Positions 26,002 to 35,128 of a stretch of 64,000 nt of DNA are shown in pieces (positions within the stretch are counted from its first letter, which is position 1; each line of letters opens with the position of its first letter). The stretch spans positions 1,922,001-1,986,000 of the forward strand of contig OZ006967.1 of NCBI GenBank assembly GCA_963930955.1, written 5' to 3'. A model generated the notes under the pieces. The model was not told the DNA's origin and ran no database searches. It saw nothing but the letters and a program-made list of their open reading frames with translations. Source of the DNA: Scatomonas sp963930955. Lineage in GTDB: Bacteria; Bacillota; Clostridia; Lachnospirales; Lachnospiraceae. A program made the position numbers and the translations under genes.

Positions 26002-28452
26002 TTGCGTTTCGGACAAGAAAACATTCGCCATAAAATGGAAGAATGCCGTTCTGCTTCTGCATGCAAAAAAAGAAAAACAGGGGTCATGGCTCTTCGCATT
26101 GCTTTCTGCGGTCTGATCTGTTTCGGAGTCCTCCTGGGGGGAGCCGGGGCGGGAGCCTATGCAGGGATCATCGATAATGCTCCTGAAATTTCAGATGTAA
26201 ATATTATGCCCATGGGAAACGCCTCCTTTGTCTATGACAGCCAGGGAACTCTGATCCAGCAGCTCAATTCTGCGGAAGGAAACAGGATCTCCGTATCGAT
26301 TGAAGAGATACCGGAAGATATGCAGCACGCAATCGTGGCCATTGAGGATTCCCGCTTTTATGAGCATAACGGAGTAGATTCCCTGGGCATGCTCAGGGCC
26401 CTGGCTACTGCATTCAGCACAGGATTTGCCCGTACGGAAGGCGCCAGCACCATTACCCAGCAGCTTCTGAAAAATAATGTTTTTACGGACTGGATGACAG
26501 AGAGTACAGTGGAATCTATGGTCCGCAAACTGCAGGAACAGTATCTGGCTGTAGAGTTAGAAAAATATCTGGCGGAGCAGGGCCAGGATCCGAAAAGCGT
26601 GATCCTGGAGAATTATTTGAACACAGTGAATTTTGGTTCCGGAGCCTACGGAATACAGACGGCAGCCCGCACGTATTTCGGCAAAGACTGTAAAGATCTG
26701 ACCCTTTCTGAGTGTGCGGTGCTGGCGGCGATCCCTCAAAATCCCACCCGCTGGAATCCCAGACGCCACCCGGAAGAAAACGCGGAGCGGAGAGATACGG
26801 TGCTGACCTACATGCTGGAGCAGGAGTGGATTACGGAAGAGGCATATCAGGAAGCCCTGGAGGATCCGGTTTACCAGCGGATCCAGGAAACGGCTTTGCA
26901 GGAACCGGAAGCGGAACCTTACTCTTATTTTATGGATGAACTGATCGTGCAGGTCCAGAAAGATCTGGTGAAAGAAGCCGGCTATACAGAGGTGCAGGCG
27001 GCCAACGCGGTTTACAGCGGCGGGCTCCGCATTTACAGTACCCAGGATCCAAAGATACAGGAAATTCTGGAAGAGGAATTTCAGAATGAGGAAAACTACC
27101 CGGATACGGTTCAGATTGGCCTGGACTGGGCACTGACTGTAAATCAGGCGGACGGAACCCAGCAAAATTACAGCGTGGAAATGCTGCAGCTCCATTTCCG
27201 GAATGAGGATCCCGGCTTTGACCTGCTTTTTGACAGCCAGGAGGAGGCGCAGAGTTATATTGACCGCTATAAAGAGAGTATTCTGAAGCCTGGAGATGAG
27301 ATTGCCGGAGAGCGCAGCAGTTTTACCCCGCAGCCCCAGGCAGCTATGACTGTCATCGAGCAGAGTACCGGCCAGGTAAAAGGAATCGTAGGCGGCCGGG
27401 GAGAGAAGCAGGCCAGCCTGACTCTGAACCGGGCTTCCGATACAGCCAGGCAGCCGGGATCTACCTTTAAGATCCTTTCCGCCTACGGACCGGCTCTGGA
27501 GGCGGGAACCATTACTCTGGCTACCCGGATCGAGGATGAGCCGTACGAATATTCCGACGGAACCCCCCTTCATAACGCAGACGGGCGATTCCACGGAAAT
27601 GTAACTGTGCGGCAGGCCATTGAAAACTCCTATAATGTTCCGGCTGTTAAGGTACTGACAGATATTACGCCCCAGACAGGTTTTAATTATCTTCTGCGGC
27701 TTGGATTTACCACCCTGGATCCGGATCTGGATGTAATTCAGCCTCTGGCCCTGGGAGGTATTACCAACGGAGTCAGCAATCTGGAACTGACGGCAGCCTA
27801 TGCGGCCCTTGCCAACGGGGGTGTCTACACGGAACCTACGTTTTATACTAAGGTTACGGATCAGGAGGGAAATGTGGTTCTGGATAAAGAAAATCCGGAG
27901 AAGAGCAGAGTGTTCAGTGAAAGTACCGCCTTTCTTCTTACCAGCGCCATGGAGACTGTGGTGGTGGAGGGAACAGGAACCGGCTTTCAGCTGGATCACA
28001 TGACTGCAGCAGGAAAAACAGGTACCACCACCTCCTATAATGATCTGGTTTTTGCAGGTTTTACGCCTTACTATACGGCGGCCATCTGGGCCGGATACGA
28101 TGTAAATACGGAACTTCCGGAGGAATACAGGACCTATCACCAGACCTTATGGACAAAAGTTATGGATCGGATACATCAGGGACTGGAAGATAAGGAATTT
28201 GAGCAGCCTGCCACAGTGGAACGGGTGACGGTCTGCGCGGACAGCGGCCTGCTGGCAGGATCCGGCTGTACCAGGACCACGGAATATTTTGAAAGCTCTA
28301 CTGTGCCCCAGAAGCGGTGCACCCAGCATCGGTTCACACTGTTTCCCACTCCGGAGCCCACAGAAGATCCGGATGAGCACCAAGAGGACCATCAGGAAGA
28401 ACAGGAAGAAGGAAATTCTTTCTGGGATTGGCTCCAGGGACTTTGGGGATAG
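26002..28452 (+). CDS. Class A penicillin-binding protein (transglycosylase/transpeptidase)
   Basis: An 816-residue bifunctional peptidoglycan synthase. A short cytoplasmic head, one membrane helix (IAFCGLICFGVLLGGAGAGAYAG) and then the GT51 domain with EDSRFYEHNGVD and TITQQLLKN, followed by the transpeptidase domain with SxxK in RQPGSTFKILS, SYN in IENSYNVPAVK and KTG in AAGKTGTTTSYND. The tail is acidic and Pro/Glu/His-rich. The frame opens with GTG 25927, but TTG 26002 is preferred: GGGGAG lies 8-10 bases upstream and the protein then starts MRFGQENI, like family members. A gene caller requiring ATG would truncate it to a start inside the membrane helix. Confidence 0.9.
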   Translation: MRFGQENIRHKMEECRSASACKKRKTGVMALRIAFCGLICFGVLLGGAGAGAYAGIIDNAPEISDVNIMPMGNASFVYDSQGTLIQQLNSAEGNRISVSIEEIPEDMQHAIVAIEDSRFYEHNGVDSLGMLRALATAFSTGFARTEGASTITQQLLKNNVFTDWMTESTVESMVRKLQEQYLAVELEKYLAEQGQDPKSVILENYLNTVNFGSGAYGIQTAARTYFGKDCKDLTLSECAVLAAIPQNPTRWNPRRHPEENAERRDTVLTYMLEQEWITEEAYQEALEDPVYQRIQETALQEPEAEPYSYFMDELIVQVQKDLVKEAGYTEVQAANAVYSGGLRIYSTQDPKIQEILEEEFQNEENYPDTVQIGLDWALTVNQADGTQQNYSVEMLQLHFRNEDPGFDLLFDSQEEAQSYIDRYKESILKPGDEIAGERSSFTPQPQAAMTVIEQSTGQVKGIVGGRGEKQASLTLNRASDTARQPGSTFKILSAYGPALEAGTITLATRIEDEPYEYSDGTPLHNADGRFHGNVTVRQAIENSYNVPAVKVLTDITPQTGFNYLLRLGFTTLDPDLDVIQPLALGGITNGVSNLELTAAYAALANGGVYTEPTFYTKVTDQEGNVVLDKENPEKSRVFSESTAFLLTSAMETVVVEGTGTGFQLDHMTAAGKTGTTTSYNDLVFAGFTPYYTAAIWAGYDVNTELPEEYRTYHQTLWTKVMDRIHQGLEDKEFEQPATVERVTVCADSGLLAGSGCTRTTEYFESSTVPQKRCTQHRFTLFPTPEPTEDPDEHQEDHQEEQEEGNSFWDWLQGLWG

Positions 28453-28472
28453 GAAACGGCAGCAGCCGGACT

Positions 28473-28519
28473 AGCGTAAGTGTACAAGGGGAGCGTGTTG
28501 CCCCTTGTACACGGATGCT
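28473..28519. repeat. Short palindromic member of the TGTACAAGGGG repeat family
   Basis: A 47-bp palindrome (AGTGTACAAGGGG .. CCCCTTGTACAC) 20 bases after the PBP gene. On the minus strand it reads TGTACAAGGGG, then CAACACGCT, then CCCCTTGTACA: the left end and left core of the 277-bp elements joined straight to the right end. This is the clearest internally deleted copy in the window. Confidence 0.85.
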
Positions 28520-28532
28520 ATCTGAACACAAT

Positions 28533-28628
28533 AAAAAAGGATATCCCATTCTATGAAGCCTCCTTCCAGGAAACAAATCTGTTTACCTGGAAGGAGCGGA
28601 AACTTTCATAGTCGGGATATCCTTTTTT
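28533..28628. terminator. Bidirectional terminator between the PBP and P-type ATPase genes
   Basis: A long hairpin with nested arms: AAAAAAGGATATCCC, then GCCTCCTTCCAGG / CCTGGAAGGAG in the middle, and GGGATATCCTTTTTT at the end. The A-run and T-run on both sides let it serve the two convergent genes. Its right edge reaches the stop codon of the minus-strand gene. Confidence 0.9.
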
Positions 28629-31041
28629 ATTCCGCAGGACGGCGTCTCAGTTTCAGATAGAAATTCCGCAGCTTCTTTACCAGCAGTGTCAGATAACGGA
28701 ACAGAGGCTCTGCCATAATGGAGAAGACCACAAACAAAAGTATACAGCGGTTGGACATGCCGGTGATAGCAAACAGATCCGGCAGCACAAACAGGCAGAA
28801 GATAAATCCTGCGATGGAAAAGGCCCAGATGCCCCAGCGCATCAGATCCATAGGTTTGCTGATCTGGTACAGGATCATAAAGCCTACAATTGCCAGCAGC
28901 ATAGTTGCAGCTGTGGAAATGTCGATCACGCTCACATTAAATACATCCCCGTAAACCACCAGTGCCCCTACGATGATGGCATCCGTAACACCGGCAGGCA
29001 GAGCTTTCAGCAAAACATTTGTCAGGAAATGGCCCCGGATCAGGTCCTTATTGGGTACCTGGGACAGAAGGAAGCCGGGCAGACCGATGGTAAACATGCT
29101 GATCAGGGAGATCTGGGAAGGTTCCAGGGGGTAGCTGATGGCAAAAATCATAGAAAACAGAGACATCAGCAGGGAAAAAATATTTTTTACCAGAAAGAGG
29201 CTTCCGGAACGCTCCAGGTTATTTACTACCTGCCGGCCTTCTAAAACCACATCCGGCATACGGGCAAAATCGGATTCCAGCAGAACCAGCTGAGAAGCCT
29301 GGGCAGCCGCGTCACTTCCGGAGGCCATGGCCACAGAACAGTCCGCATCTTTCAGAGCCAGTACATCGTTCACTCCGTCGCCGGTCATGGCAACTGTATT
29401 GCCGGCTTCTTTTAATGCTTTTACGAACTGCCGTTTCTGATCCGGGGTTACCCGGCCGAACACGGTATATTTTTCCATGGCGTCAGCAATCTGCTGAGGG
29501 GTTTTCAGGGTAGCGGCATCCACGTAATTTTCCGCGTTCAGGATACCGGCTCTGGCAGCTACGTTGGAAACCGTTACCGGATTATCCCCGGAAATAACCT
29601 TGATCTCCACGCCCTGCTCCGCAAAGTAGCGGAATGTTTCCGGGGCATCTTCCCGTATGGGATTGGACAGCAGGATCAGGGCAAGGGGCGTTACCTTTTC
29701 CGTTAAAGCCTTGCCGGTAGGTTCTCCATCATATTTTCCATAAACAAGTACCCGGAAGCCTTCCGCGCTTTTTTCCTCGATCTCTTCCTGATAAGCAGGG
29801 TAGTCTTCCCGCAGGACAAATTCCGGTGCGCCCAGCACATAGGAACCGTCAGAGAATGTTGCGCTGCTGTACTTGTAGGCAGAAGAGAAAGAGGTGATGG
29901 ATACCGGCTTCATCCCTCCGGGCTGCACGAAATATTCCTGCAGAGCGGCCATGGTAATATTATCTTTCGACATGGCGGCGGCAAAATCACTGATCAGTTC
30001 TTCCAGAGGCTCCATTGTATCCGGATTATAGGGAGGCAGAGGACAGAATGCACTGACCTTCATCGTGTTTTCCGTAATCGTTCCCGTTTTGTCCACGCAC
30101 AGAACATTGACTCTGGCCAGAGTTTCAATACATTTCATATCGTGGACCAAAACCTTTTTCAGAGAAAGCCGGATTACGCTGGCGGCCAGAGCGATGCTGG
30201 TCAGCAGGTACAGGCCTTCCGGGATCATGCCGATAATGGCGGCCACCATGGATGTAATGCTTTCCCGAAAGGTATCGCCCACAACCACATACTGCTGATA
30301 AAAAAGGATGATGCCAATGGGAATGATCAGAAAACCTACCAGTTTTACCAGCTTATTGATGGAACGGATCATTTCAGACTGTTCGCCTGTTTTGGAAGCC
30401 TTGGCCTCCAGGGTAAGCTTGGAAATATAAGAATCTTCGCCTACCCGCTCCAGCCGGGCGTGGCATTGGCCGGAAACGATGAAGCTGCCTGACATGAGAA
30501 AGTCCCCGGGTTTTTTTGTAATTTCATCTGCTTCCCCGGTAAGAAGAGATTCATTCACCTGAACCTCTCCATCCAGTACCACCGCATCCGCGCAGATCTG
30601 ATTTCCGGCAGCAAAGATCACAATATCGTCCAGTACCAGCTGTTCCGCCGGAAGGGTAAGAACGCTGCCGTCCCGGATGACACGGGCCCGGGGAGCGTTC
30701 AGTACCGACAGCTTTTCCAGTGTTTTTTTTGCGTTCATTTCCTGGACAATACCGATGAGAGTATTGGCAATGATAATGGGAAGAAAAGTGAGATCCCGGA
30801 AAGAACCTACCACGATCAGCAGTACGGCGATCAGGGTAAAAATCAGATTGAAATAGGTAAATACATTGGATTTTACAATTTCAGCCGTGGTTTTTGAAGG
30901 GGGATCCACAGAACGATTGTCCCAGCCGTTGATCCTGTATTCTTCGGCCTGGGCGGAGGTAAGGCCAAGGCTGACATCCGCCTGACAGCGGGCGACAGGC
31001 CGCCGGCTATGTAAAATTTCTGTTTGAATAGTTCTTTTCAT
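28627..31041 (-). CDS. Cation-transporting P-type ATPase, CtpE-like
   Basis: An 804-residue P-type ATPase with actuator motif LLTGEAD (168-170 TGE), the TM4 motif IPEGL at about 273-277, the phosphorylation site DKTGT (D317) and TGDGVND near residue 580. It lacks the N-terminal metal-binding CxxC domains and CPC of heavy-metal pumps, and lacks MgtA features. The short form (about 800 residues) and the PEGL sequence resemble the CtpE group, known in mycobacteria as a Ca2+ pump; Ca2+ is thus a guess. Single gene; minus strand, with a perfect inverted repeat in its leader (31069-31088). Confidence 0.9.
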   Translation of the reverse strand: MKRTIQTEILHSRRPVARCQADVSLGLTSAQAEEYRINGWDNRSVDPPSKTTAEIVKSNVFTYFNLIFTLIAVLLIVVGSFRDLTFLPIIIANTLIGIVQEMNAKKTLEKLSVLNAPRARVIRDGSVLTLPAEQLVLDDIVIFAAGNQICADAVVLDGEVQVNESLLTGEADEITKKPGDFLMSGSFIVSGQCHARLERVGEDSYISKLTLEAKASKTGEQSEMIRSINKLVKLVGFLIIPIGIILFYQQYVVVGDTFRESITSMVAAIIGMIPEGLYLLTSIALAASVIRLSLKKVLVHDMKCIETLARVNVLCVDKTGTITENTMKVSAFCPLPPYNPDTMEPLEELISDFAAAMSKDNITMAALQEYFVQPGGMKPVSITSFSSAYKYSSATFSDGSYVLGAPEFVLREDYPAYQEEIEEKSAEGFRVLVYGKYDGEPTGKALTEKVTPLALILLSNPIREDAPETFRYFAEQGVEIKVISGDNPVTVSNVAARAGILNAENYVDAATLKTPQQIADAMEKYTVFGRVTPDQKRQFVKALKEAGNTVAMTGDGVNDVLALKDADCSVAMASGSDAAAQASQLVLLESDFARMPDVVLEGRQVVNNLERSGSLFLVKNIFSLLMSLFSMIFAISYPLEPSQISLISMFTIGLPGFLLSQVPNKDLIRGHFLTNVLLKALPAGVTDAIIVGALVVYGDVFNVSVIDISTAATMLLAIVGFMILYQISKPMDLMRWGIWAFSIAGFIFCLFVLPDLFAITGMSNRCILLFVVFSIMAEPLFRYLTLLVKKLRNFYLKLRRRPAE

Positions 31042-31068
31042 GCAATGTCCTCGCTTGCTGCAGATTCC

Positions 31069-31088
31069 ATTCCTGTTTTGACAGGAAT
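31069..31088 (-). promoter_or_regulatory. Perfect inverted repeat in the P-type ATPase leader
   Basis: ATTCCTGT, TTTG, ACAGGAAT: an 8-bp perfect dyad 28 bases upstream of the ATPase start. TATACT on the minus strand just upstream (about 31099-31104) may be the -10 element. The dyad is a candidate operator or leader hairpin; the regulator is unknown. Confidence 0.5.
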
Positions 31089-31146
31089 CAACATTTATCA
31101 GTATACCACAGACCCTGATGAATAAAGTGAATTTTTTATAAAATCT

Positions 31147-32895
31147 TTAACAAGATTCCTTAATATTTCGGATATCCGGGGCTGCCATGAGAGAATAATT
31201 GGTGTGGTAAATCACAAATCCGGGCTTTGCCCCTGCCGGTTTCCGGAGATTCTTTTTCAGCGTATAGTCGATTTCTACTTTTGGAGCCTGTCTGCCGCTG
31301 GAGTAGTATGCTGCCAGCCGTCCGGCTTCCTCGAAAGTAGAATCAGGAAGTTCCGCCCCGCCGGTTTTAACAATCACATGGGAGCCGGGAATTCCCTTGG
31401 CATGAAACCACCAGTCATTCCCGGAAGCCAGCTTAAAGGAAAGCTCTTCGTTTTGGTAATTGTTTTTTCCTACATACATATCAAATCCATCACTGGAAAT
31501 ATAATGAAGGGGATGGGAGAGGATTTTTTTCTTTTTTTCTTTTCCCCCCTGGGGCATATGCCGGCGCACGTAGCCCCAGTCCGAGAGCTCCTGACGGATC
31601 TGTGCCAGATCATTCTCATCCCCGGCAATATCCAGAGCCGCGCTGACGCTTTCCAGATGGGCAATTTCCGCCCGGGTCTCAGCAACCTGTGTCTGTAGGG
31701 CTTCCGCAGTCCGTTTCAGTTTATTGTAACGGTCAAAATATTTTTTTGCGTTTTCCCCGGGGGTCAGCTGCGTATCCAGGGGTACCCGGATGGGCTGTCC
31801 GGTATAATAATTTACAGTATCCAGAAATTTATCTTCAGCAGAAAGGCTGTATCCGTATGTGTTTAGCAATTCCCCGTAAATCCGGTATTTATCCTTCTTT
31901 TCCGTATCCTTCATCTGTTTTTCCTGCAGGATCAGTTTTTTTCCATTGCGCTCCAGAGCGGTGGATACGATTTTCCGAAGATCCGAGGACTTCTGCCGGA
32001 TGCGGGTGATCCGGTTTTTTTCTGCGTAAAAGTCTTCCAGAAGCCGGGATACAGATTCGTATCCTTTCCAGAAAATATCCGGAAATTGCCGGAGAGGGAA
32101 GACAGCGTATTCCGCAGGCTCCTGATCCCGGTAAAGGATGCCCGGATGGAAATCCACTTCCCGGATATCTTCCATCAGCAGACTGAAGGTATGGAATAAA
32201 TGAAAACGCGCCGGTTCCTCCAGGGCGTCTGTGGGAAGTCCGCCATCGATTCCGGAACGCCAGCAGAGTTCCTCCGCCATCAGAGGCGAGAAGCCGGTGA
32301 GAGAGGTATAAACCGCTTTGGCCACAGGCATAGGCTTTTTCAGCACAGTCTCATAAAAAACCTCCTGGGAAATATGAAGCGGATCCTGTTTCTCCTGGGT
32401 ATGGGGGATAAAATAGGAACGTCCGGGCAGTACTTCCCGAACAGAACTCATATGCTGAGAAACGTGTTTAATGCTGTCCAGAATCAGGTCCTGCTCATCG
32501 CAGAAGATCAGATTGCTGTGTTTGCCCATAAATTCAGCGATTAATTTTTTTGTGCAAAGATCCCCCATTTCATTCCGGTGTTCCACAGTAAAAACCAGGA
32601 TCCGCTCCAGACCGGGCTGGGTGATAGAGAGAATCCTGCCGCTGCCAATATGCTTCCTGAGAAGCATGCAGAAATTAGGGGCCGTCAGCGGCCCCTGTTT
32701 ATTTTTTTCAGTCAGATAGACAAGCGGAAGGGAAGCGCTGGCGGACAGCAGCAGCCGATGCTGATCCCGGTTGTTTTTGATGGTGATCAGCAGTTCATCC
32801 GGTTCCGGCTGAGCGATTTTTGTAATTCTGCCTCCCTCCAGGGCCCGGGAGAGTTCCCCTCTGATACAGGCAATCGTAATTCCGTCAAAGGCCAT
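31147..32895 (-). CDS. rqcH: NFACT-family ribosome quality control protein RqcH (FbpA-like)
   Basis: A 582-residue protein of the NEMF/Tae2/RqcH family, which binds obstructed 50S subunits and directs C-terminal alanine tailing of stalled peptides; older annotation is fibronectin-binding protein. NFACT-N (MAFDGITIACIRGELSRAL), a central coiled coil (KRTAEALQTQVAETRAEIAHLE) and NFACT-R (GNDWWFHAKGIPGSHVIVK) are visible. The frame stays open to 33051 through a repeat element, but ATG at 32895 with GAGG upstream matches the family N terminus exactly. Divergent from yicC; the upstream space holds the 277-bp element. Confidence 0.94.
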   Translation of the reverse strand: MAFDGITIACIRGELSRALEGGRITKIAQPEPDELLITIKNNRDQHRLLLSASASLPLVYLTEKNKQGPLTAPNFCMLLRKHIGSGRILSITQPGLERILVFTVEHRNEMGDLCTKKLIAEFMGKHSNLIFCDEQDLILDSIKHVSQHMSSVREVLPGRSYFIPHTQEKQDPLHISQEVFYETVLKKPMPVAKAVYTSLTGFSPLMAEELCWRSGIDGGLPTDALEEPARFHLFHTFSLLMEDIREVDFHPGILYRDQEPAEYAVFPLRQFPDIFWKGYESVSRLLEDFYAEKNRITRIRQKSSDLRKIVSTALERNGKKLILQEKQMKDTEKKDKYRIYGELLNTYGYSLSAEDKFLDTVNYYTGQPIRVPLDTQLTPGENAKKYFDRYNKLKRTAEALQTQVAETRAEIAHLESVSAALDIAGDENDLAQIRQELSDWGYVRRHMPQGGKEKKKKILSHPLHYISSDGFDMYVGKNNYQNEELSFKLASGNDWWFHAKGIPGSHVIVKTGGAELPDSTFEEAGRLAAYYSSGRQAPKVEIDYTLKKNLRKPAGAKPGFVIYHTNYSLMAAPDIRNIKESC

Positions 32896-32937
32896 GAAAA
32901 TTCCTCGCTTTCCAAATTTACACATTGATAATCTGCT

Positions 32938-33214
32938 AGCATCAGTGTACAAGGGGCAACACGCTCCAAACCGCGTAATTTCGGTGATTTTCTGTGTTAT
33001 TCTCAATCGGCGTACGTCCAGTACGCCTCTATCGTCTGCCTTGAAAATCACCGAAATTCCTGCGGTTGGAGTCTTCGAGTCGTGAAGGTGCTGATTTTAG
33101 CCCCTTCAAGGCACTTGATCGACGCGTACAGAGACGTACGCGGAGGGAAAGTAACGCAGAAGGAGCTCAAATCAGCCCTTCAACGACCGTATTGTCCCCT
33201 TGTACACTGATGCT
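32938..33214. repeat. 277-bp structured repeat element, copy A
   Basis: Bounded by a perfect 19-bp terminal inverted repeat, AGCATCAGTGTACAAGGGG (32938-32956) and its complement (33196-33214). Inside are two long stem-loops. Arm 1 pairs 32964-32992 with 33043-33071 and ends in GGCGTAC-gtcca-GTACGCC (33009-33027). Arm 2 pairs 33079-33101 with 33165-33187 and ends in CGCGTAC-agagac-GTACGCG (33123-33142). It differs from copy B by two substitutions (33001 and 33098). It sits between the divergent rqcH and yicC genes. No plausible protein frame; proteins predicted here are repeat artefacts. Origin may be a non-autonomous mobile element (MITE-like) or a structured RNA. Confidence 0.92.
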
Positions 33215-33238
33215 TCCATTATATCAAAAAAAAAGGAT

Positions 33239-33267
33239 TTGACTAGGGTTTTGTAATGAATTATAAT
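33239..33267 (+). promoter_or_regulatory. Promoter of the yicC-remA-gmk-rpoZ operon
   Basis: TTGACT at 33239-33244, exactly 17 bases, TATAAT at 33262-33267, located 25 bases to the right of repeat copy A and 65 bases before the yicC start. Confidence 0.88.
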
Positions 33268-33331
33268 AAAGCGTGAATGCAAAGAGGCAGGTTTGCCTTT
33301 TTTGAATAATAGAGAGGAATGCTGCAAACAG

Positions 33332-34210
33332 ATGATTAAAAGTATGACTGGCTTCGGCAGAGCGGAGATTCAGGAAGACGGCAGAAAGATTACTGTGGAG
33401 ATGAAATCCGTCAATCACCGGTATCTGGATTTTAACCTTAAAATACCCAGACGGTTCAGTTTTGTGGAAGCAGATGTCCGTTCCCTGCTCAAGGAGTATA
33501 TTCAGAGAGGAAAGACAGATATTTACGTTTCTTTCGAGGACGAGAGCGGCAGTCAGACCGGTCTGAAATACAACAGCAGACTGGCAGAACAGTATGTGAG
33601 TTACCTGAAAAAGATACAGCAGGATTTTTCCCTGAAAGATGACCTGACAATCTGCCGGCTTGGTTCTATGCCGGAGGTATTTTCTATGGAAGAAGAGCCG
33701 GTAGACGAAGAAGAACTTTGGGCGCTCCTGGAGAAGGCTCTGCGGGCTGCCTGTGAGCGTTTTACAGAGTCCCGGTGTCTGGAGGGCCAGGCCCTGCAGA
33801 AGGATCTTCTGGAAAAGCTGGACCACATGCTGGCATGTGTGGACTCCATCGAAGAACGCTCTCCGGAAATTCTGGAAGAATACAAAGAGAAGCTGAAGCA
33901 GAAGACCAGCGAACTGCTGGATAACGCCCAGCTGGATGAAAGCCGGCTGGCAGCGGAGGTTGTGCTTTTTGCCGACAAAATCTGTACGGACGAGGAGACC
34001 GTGCGTCTGAAAAGTCATATTACCGGTATGATGCAGGTCTTGAAAGACGGAGGAGCCGTGGGACGGAAACTGGATTTTATCGCCCAGGAAATGAACCGGG
34101 AAGCCAATACCATCCTGTCAAAGGCCAACGATCTTACGGTTTCTGATCTGGGGATCGAACTGAAGACGGAAATTGAGAAAATACGGGAACAGATCCAGAA
34201 TATTGAATAA
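33332..34210 (+). CDS. yicC: YicC-family endoribonuclease
   Basis: A 292-residue YicC-type protein. The N-terminal MIKSMTGFGRAEIQ and VEMKSVNHRYLDFNLKIPR and the C-terminal DUF1732 block GRKLDFIAQEMNREANTILSKAND are the family signatures. YicC/YloC proteins are reported RNases acting in small-RNA turnover. The frame opens at 33293, but the family start is ATG 33332; AGAGGA at 33313-33318 is 13 bases away, a long spacing. First gene of a conserved Firmicutes run yicC-remA-gmk-rpoZ. Confidence 0.95.
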   Translation: MIKSMTGFGRAEIQEDGRKITVEMKSVNHRYLDFNLKIPRRFSFVEADVRSLLKEYIQRGKTDIYVSFEDESGSQTGLKYNSRLAEQYVSYLKKIQQDFSLKDDLTICRLGSMPEVFSMEEEPVDEEELWALLEKALRAACERFTESRCLEGQALQKDLLEKLDHMLACVDSIEERSPEILEEYKEKLKQKTSELLDNAQLDESRLAAEVVLFADKICTDEETVRLKSHITGMMQVLKDGGAVGRKLDFIAQEMNREANTILSKANDLTVSDLGIELKTEIEKIREQIQNIE

Positions 34211-34224
34211 GGAAGGAAACTTCT

Positions 34225-34503
34225 ATGGCGAAACTGGTAAATATCGGATTTGGAAATCTAGTGAACGCAGATAAGGTTCTGGCTGTCGTAAGTCCGGACG
34301 CGGCGCCGGTAAAGCGCATGATCTCCCGGGCCAAGGAAGACGGCACCCTTATCGACGCAACCCAGGGCCGCCGGACGAAAGCGGTTCTGGTTTTAGAGGA
34401 GGGAAGGCTCCTTCTGTCGGCGCTGCAGGCAGACACGCTGCTGCGAAGATTCCAGTCCGGCGTTCAGTCTATTGAGGAAAGGGATGAGGCGGAAGATGAG
34501 TAA
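34225..34503 (+). CDS. remA: RemA-family DNA-binding regulator (DUF370)
   Basis: A 92-residue protein, matching RemA by MAKLVNIGFGNLVNADKVLAVVSPDAAPVKRM and the RRTKAVLVLE strand. In Bacillus subtilis RemA forms rings that bind DNA and activate matrix and osmoprotection genes; here it lies in the same operon position, upstream of gmk. The C-terminal tail (SIEERDEAEDE) is acidic. Its end overlaps gmk by 8 bases. Target genes in this organism are unknown. Confidence 0.92.
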   Translation: MAKLVNIGFGNLVNADKVLAVVSPDAAPVKRMISRAKEDGTLIDATQGRRTKAVLVLEEGRLLLSALQADTLLRRFQSGVQSIEERDEAEDE

Positions 34504-35128
34504 GGGGATTTTAACTGTGATTTCCGGTTTTTCCGGAGCGGGAAAAGGCACACTGGTAAACGGGCTGCTGGATAAATACAAAAACTACGCCCTGTCCATT
34601 TCCGCCACCACCCGTCAGCCAAGACCTGGCGAGAAGGATGGGGTTCAGTACTTTTTTAAATCCAAAAATGAATTTCAGGACATGATCGCGGAAGATGCCT
34701 TCATCGAATACGCCTGCTATGTTGAGCATTATTACGGAACCCCCAGGGCGTATGTGGAAGAGCAGCTGGCCAGGGGAAAAGATGTGATTCTGGAAATTGA
34801 AGTGCAGGGAGCTCTGGAAGTAAAGCGCAAGTTTCCCCATGCTTTGCTGCTGTTTGTAACCCCGCCCTCCGCAGAAGAACTGGAGGGGCGTCTGGTCAAC
34901 CGGGGAACCGAGACCCCGGAGGTGATACGCTCCCGCATGGCCAGAGCTGCGGAAGAAGCGCATTTTATGAAGGATTACGATTATATTGTGGTGAATGATA
35001 AACTGGAAGAATGTGTAGAGCATATTCATGGTCTGATCCAGATGCAGCATCAGGCATCCGGACATCAGACAGAGTTTATAGAAAAAATCCAGAAAGAATT
35101 AAGGGAAAGAGAGGAGAATAGATTATGA
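34496..35128 (+). CDS. gmk: Guanylate kinase
   Basis: A 210-residue kinase phosphorylating GMP to GDP. The P-loop is SGFSGAGKGT near residue 9-18, the GMP-binding part is SATTRQPRPGEKDGVQYFF, and VILEIEVQGA is the conserved core. ATG 34496 gives the usual N terminus MSKGILTVISG; ATG 34484 in the same frame is possible because GAGGAAA (34474-34480) is nearby. The stop overlaps the rpoZ start (ATGA). Confidence 0.97.
   Translation: MSKGILTVISGFSGAGKGTLVNGLLDKYKNYALSISATTRQPRPGEKDGVQYFFKSKNEFQDMIAEDAFIEYACYVEHYYGTPRAYVEEQLARGKDVILEIEVQGALEVKRKFPHALLLFVTPPSAEELEGRLVNRGTETPEVIRSRMARAAEEAHFMKDYDYIVVNDKLEECVEHIHGLIQMQHQASGHQTEFIEKIQKELREREENRL

Noticed and set aside
32896..33051. Extension of rqcH into repeat A (52 extra codons)
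   Set aside because: Same cause; the family start MAFDGITIA with a good ribosome site is at 32895. A closely related peptide appears antisense at repeat B, showing it is a repeat product.
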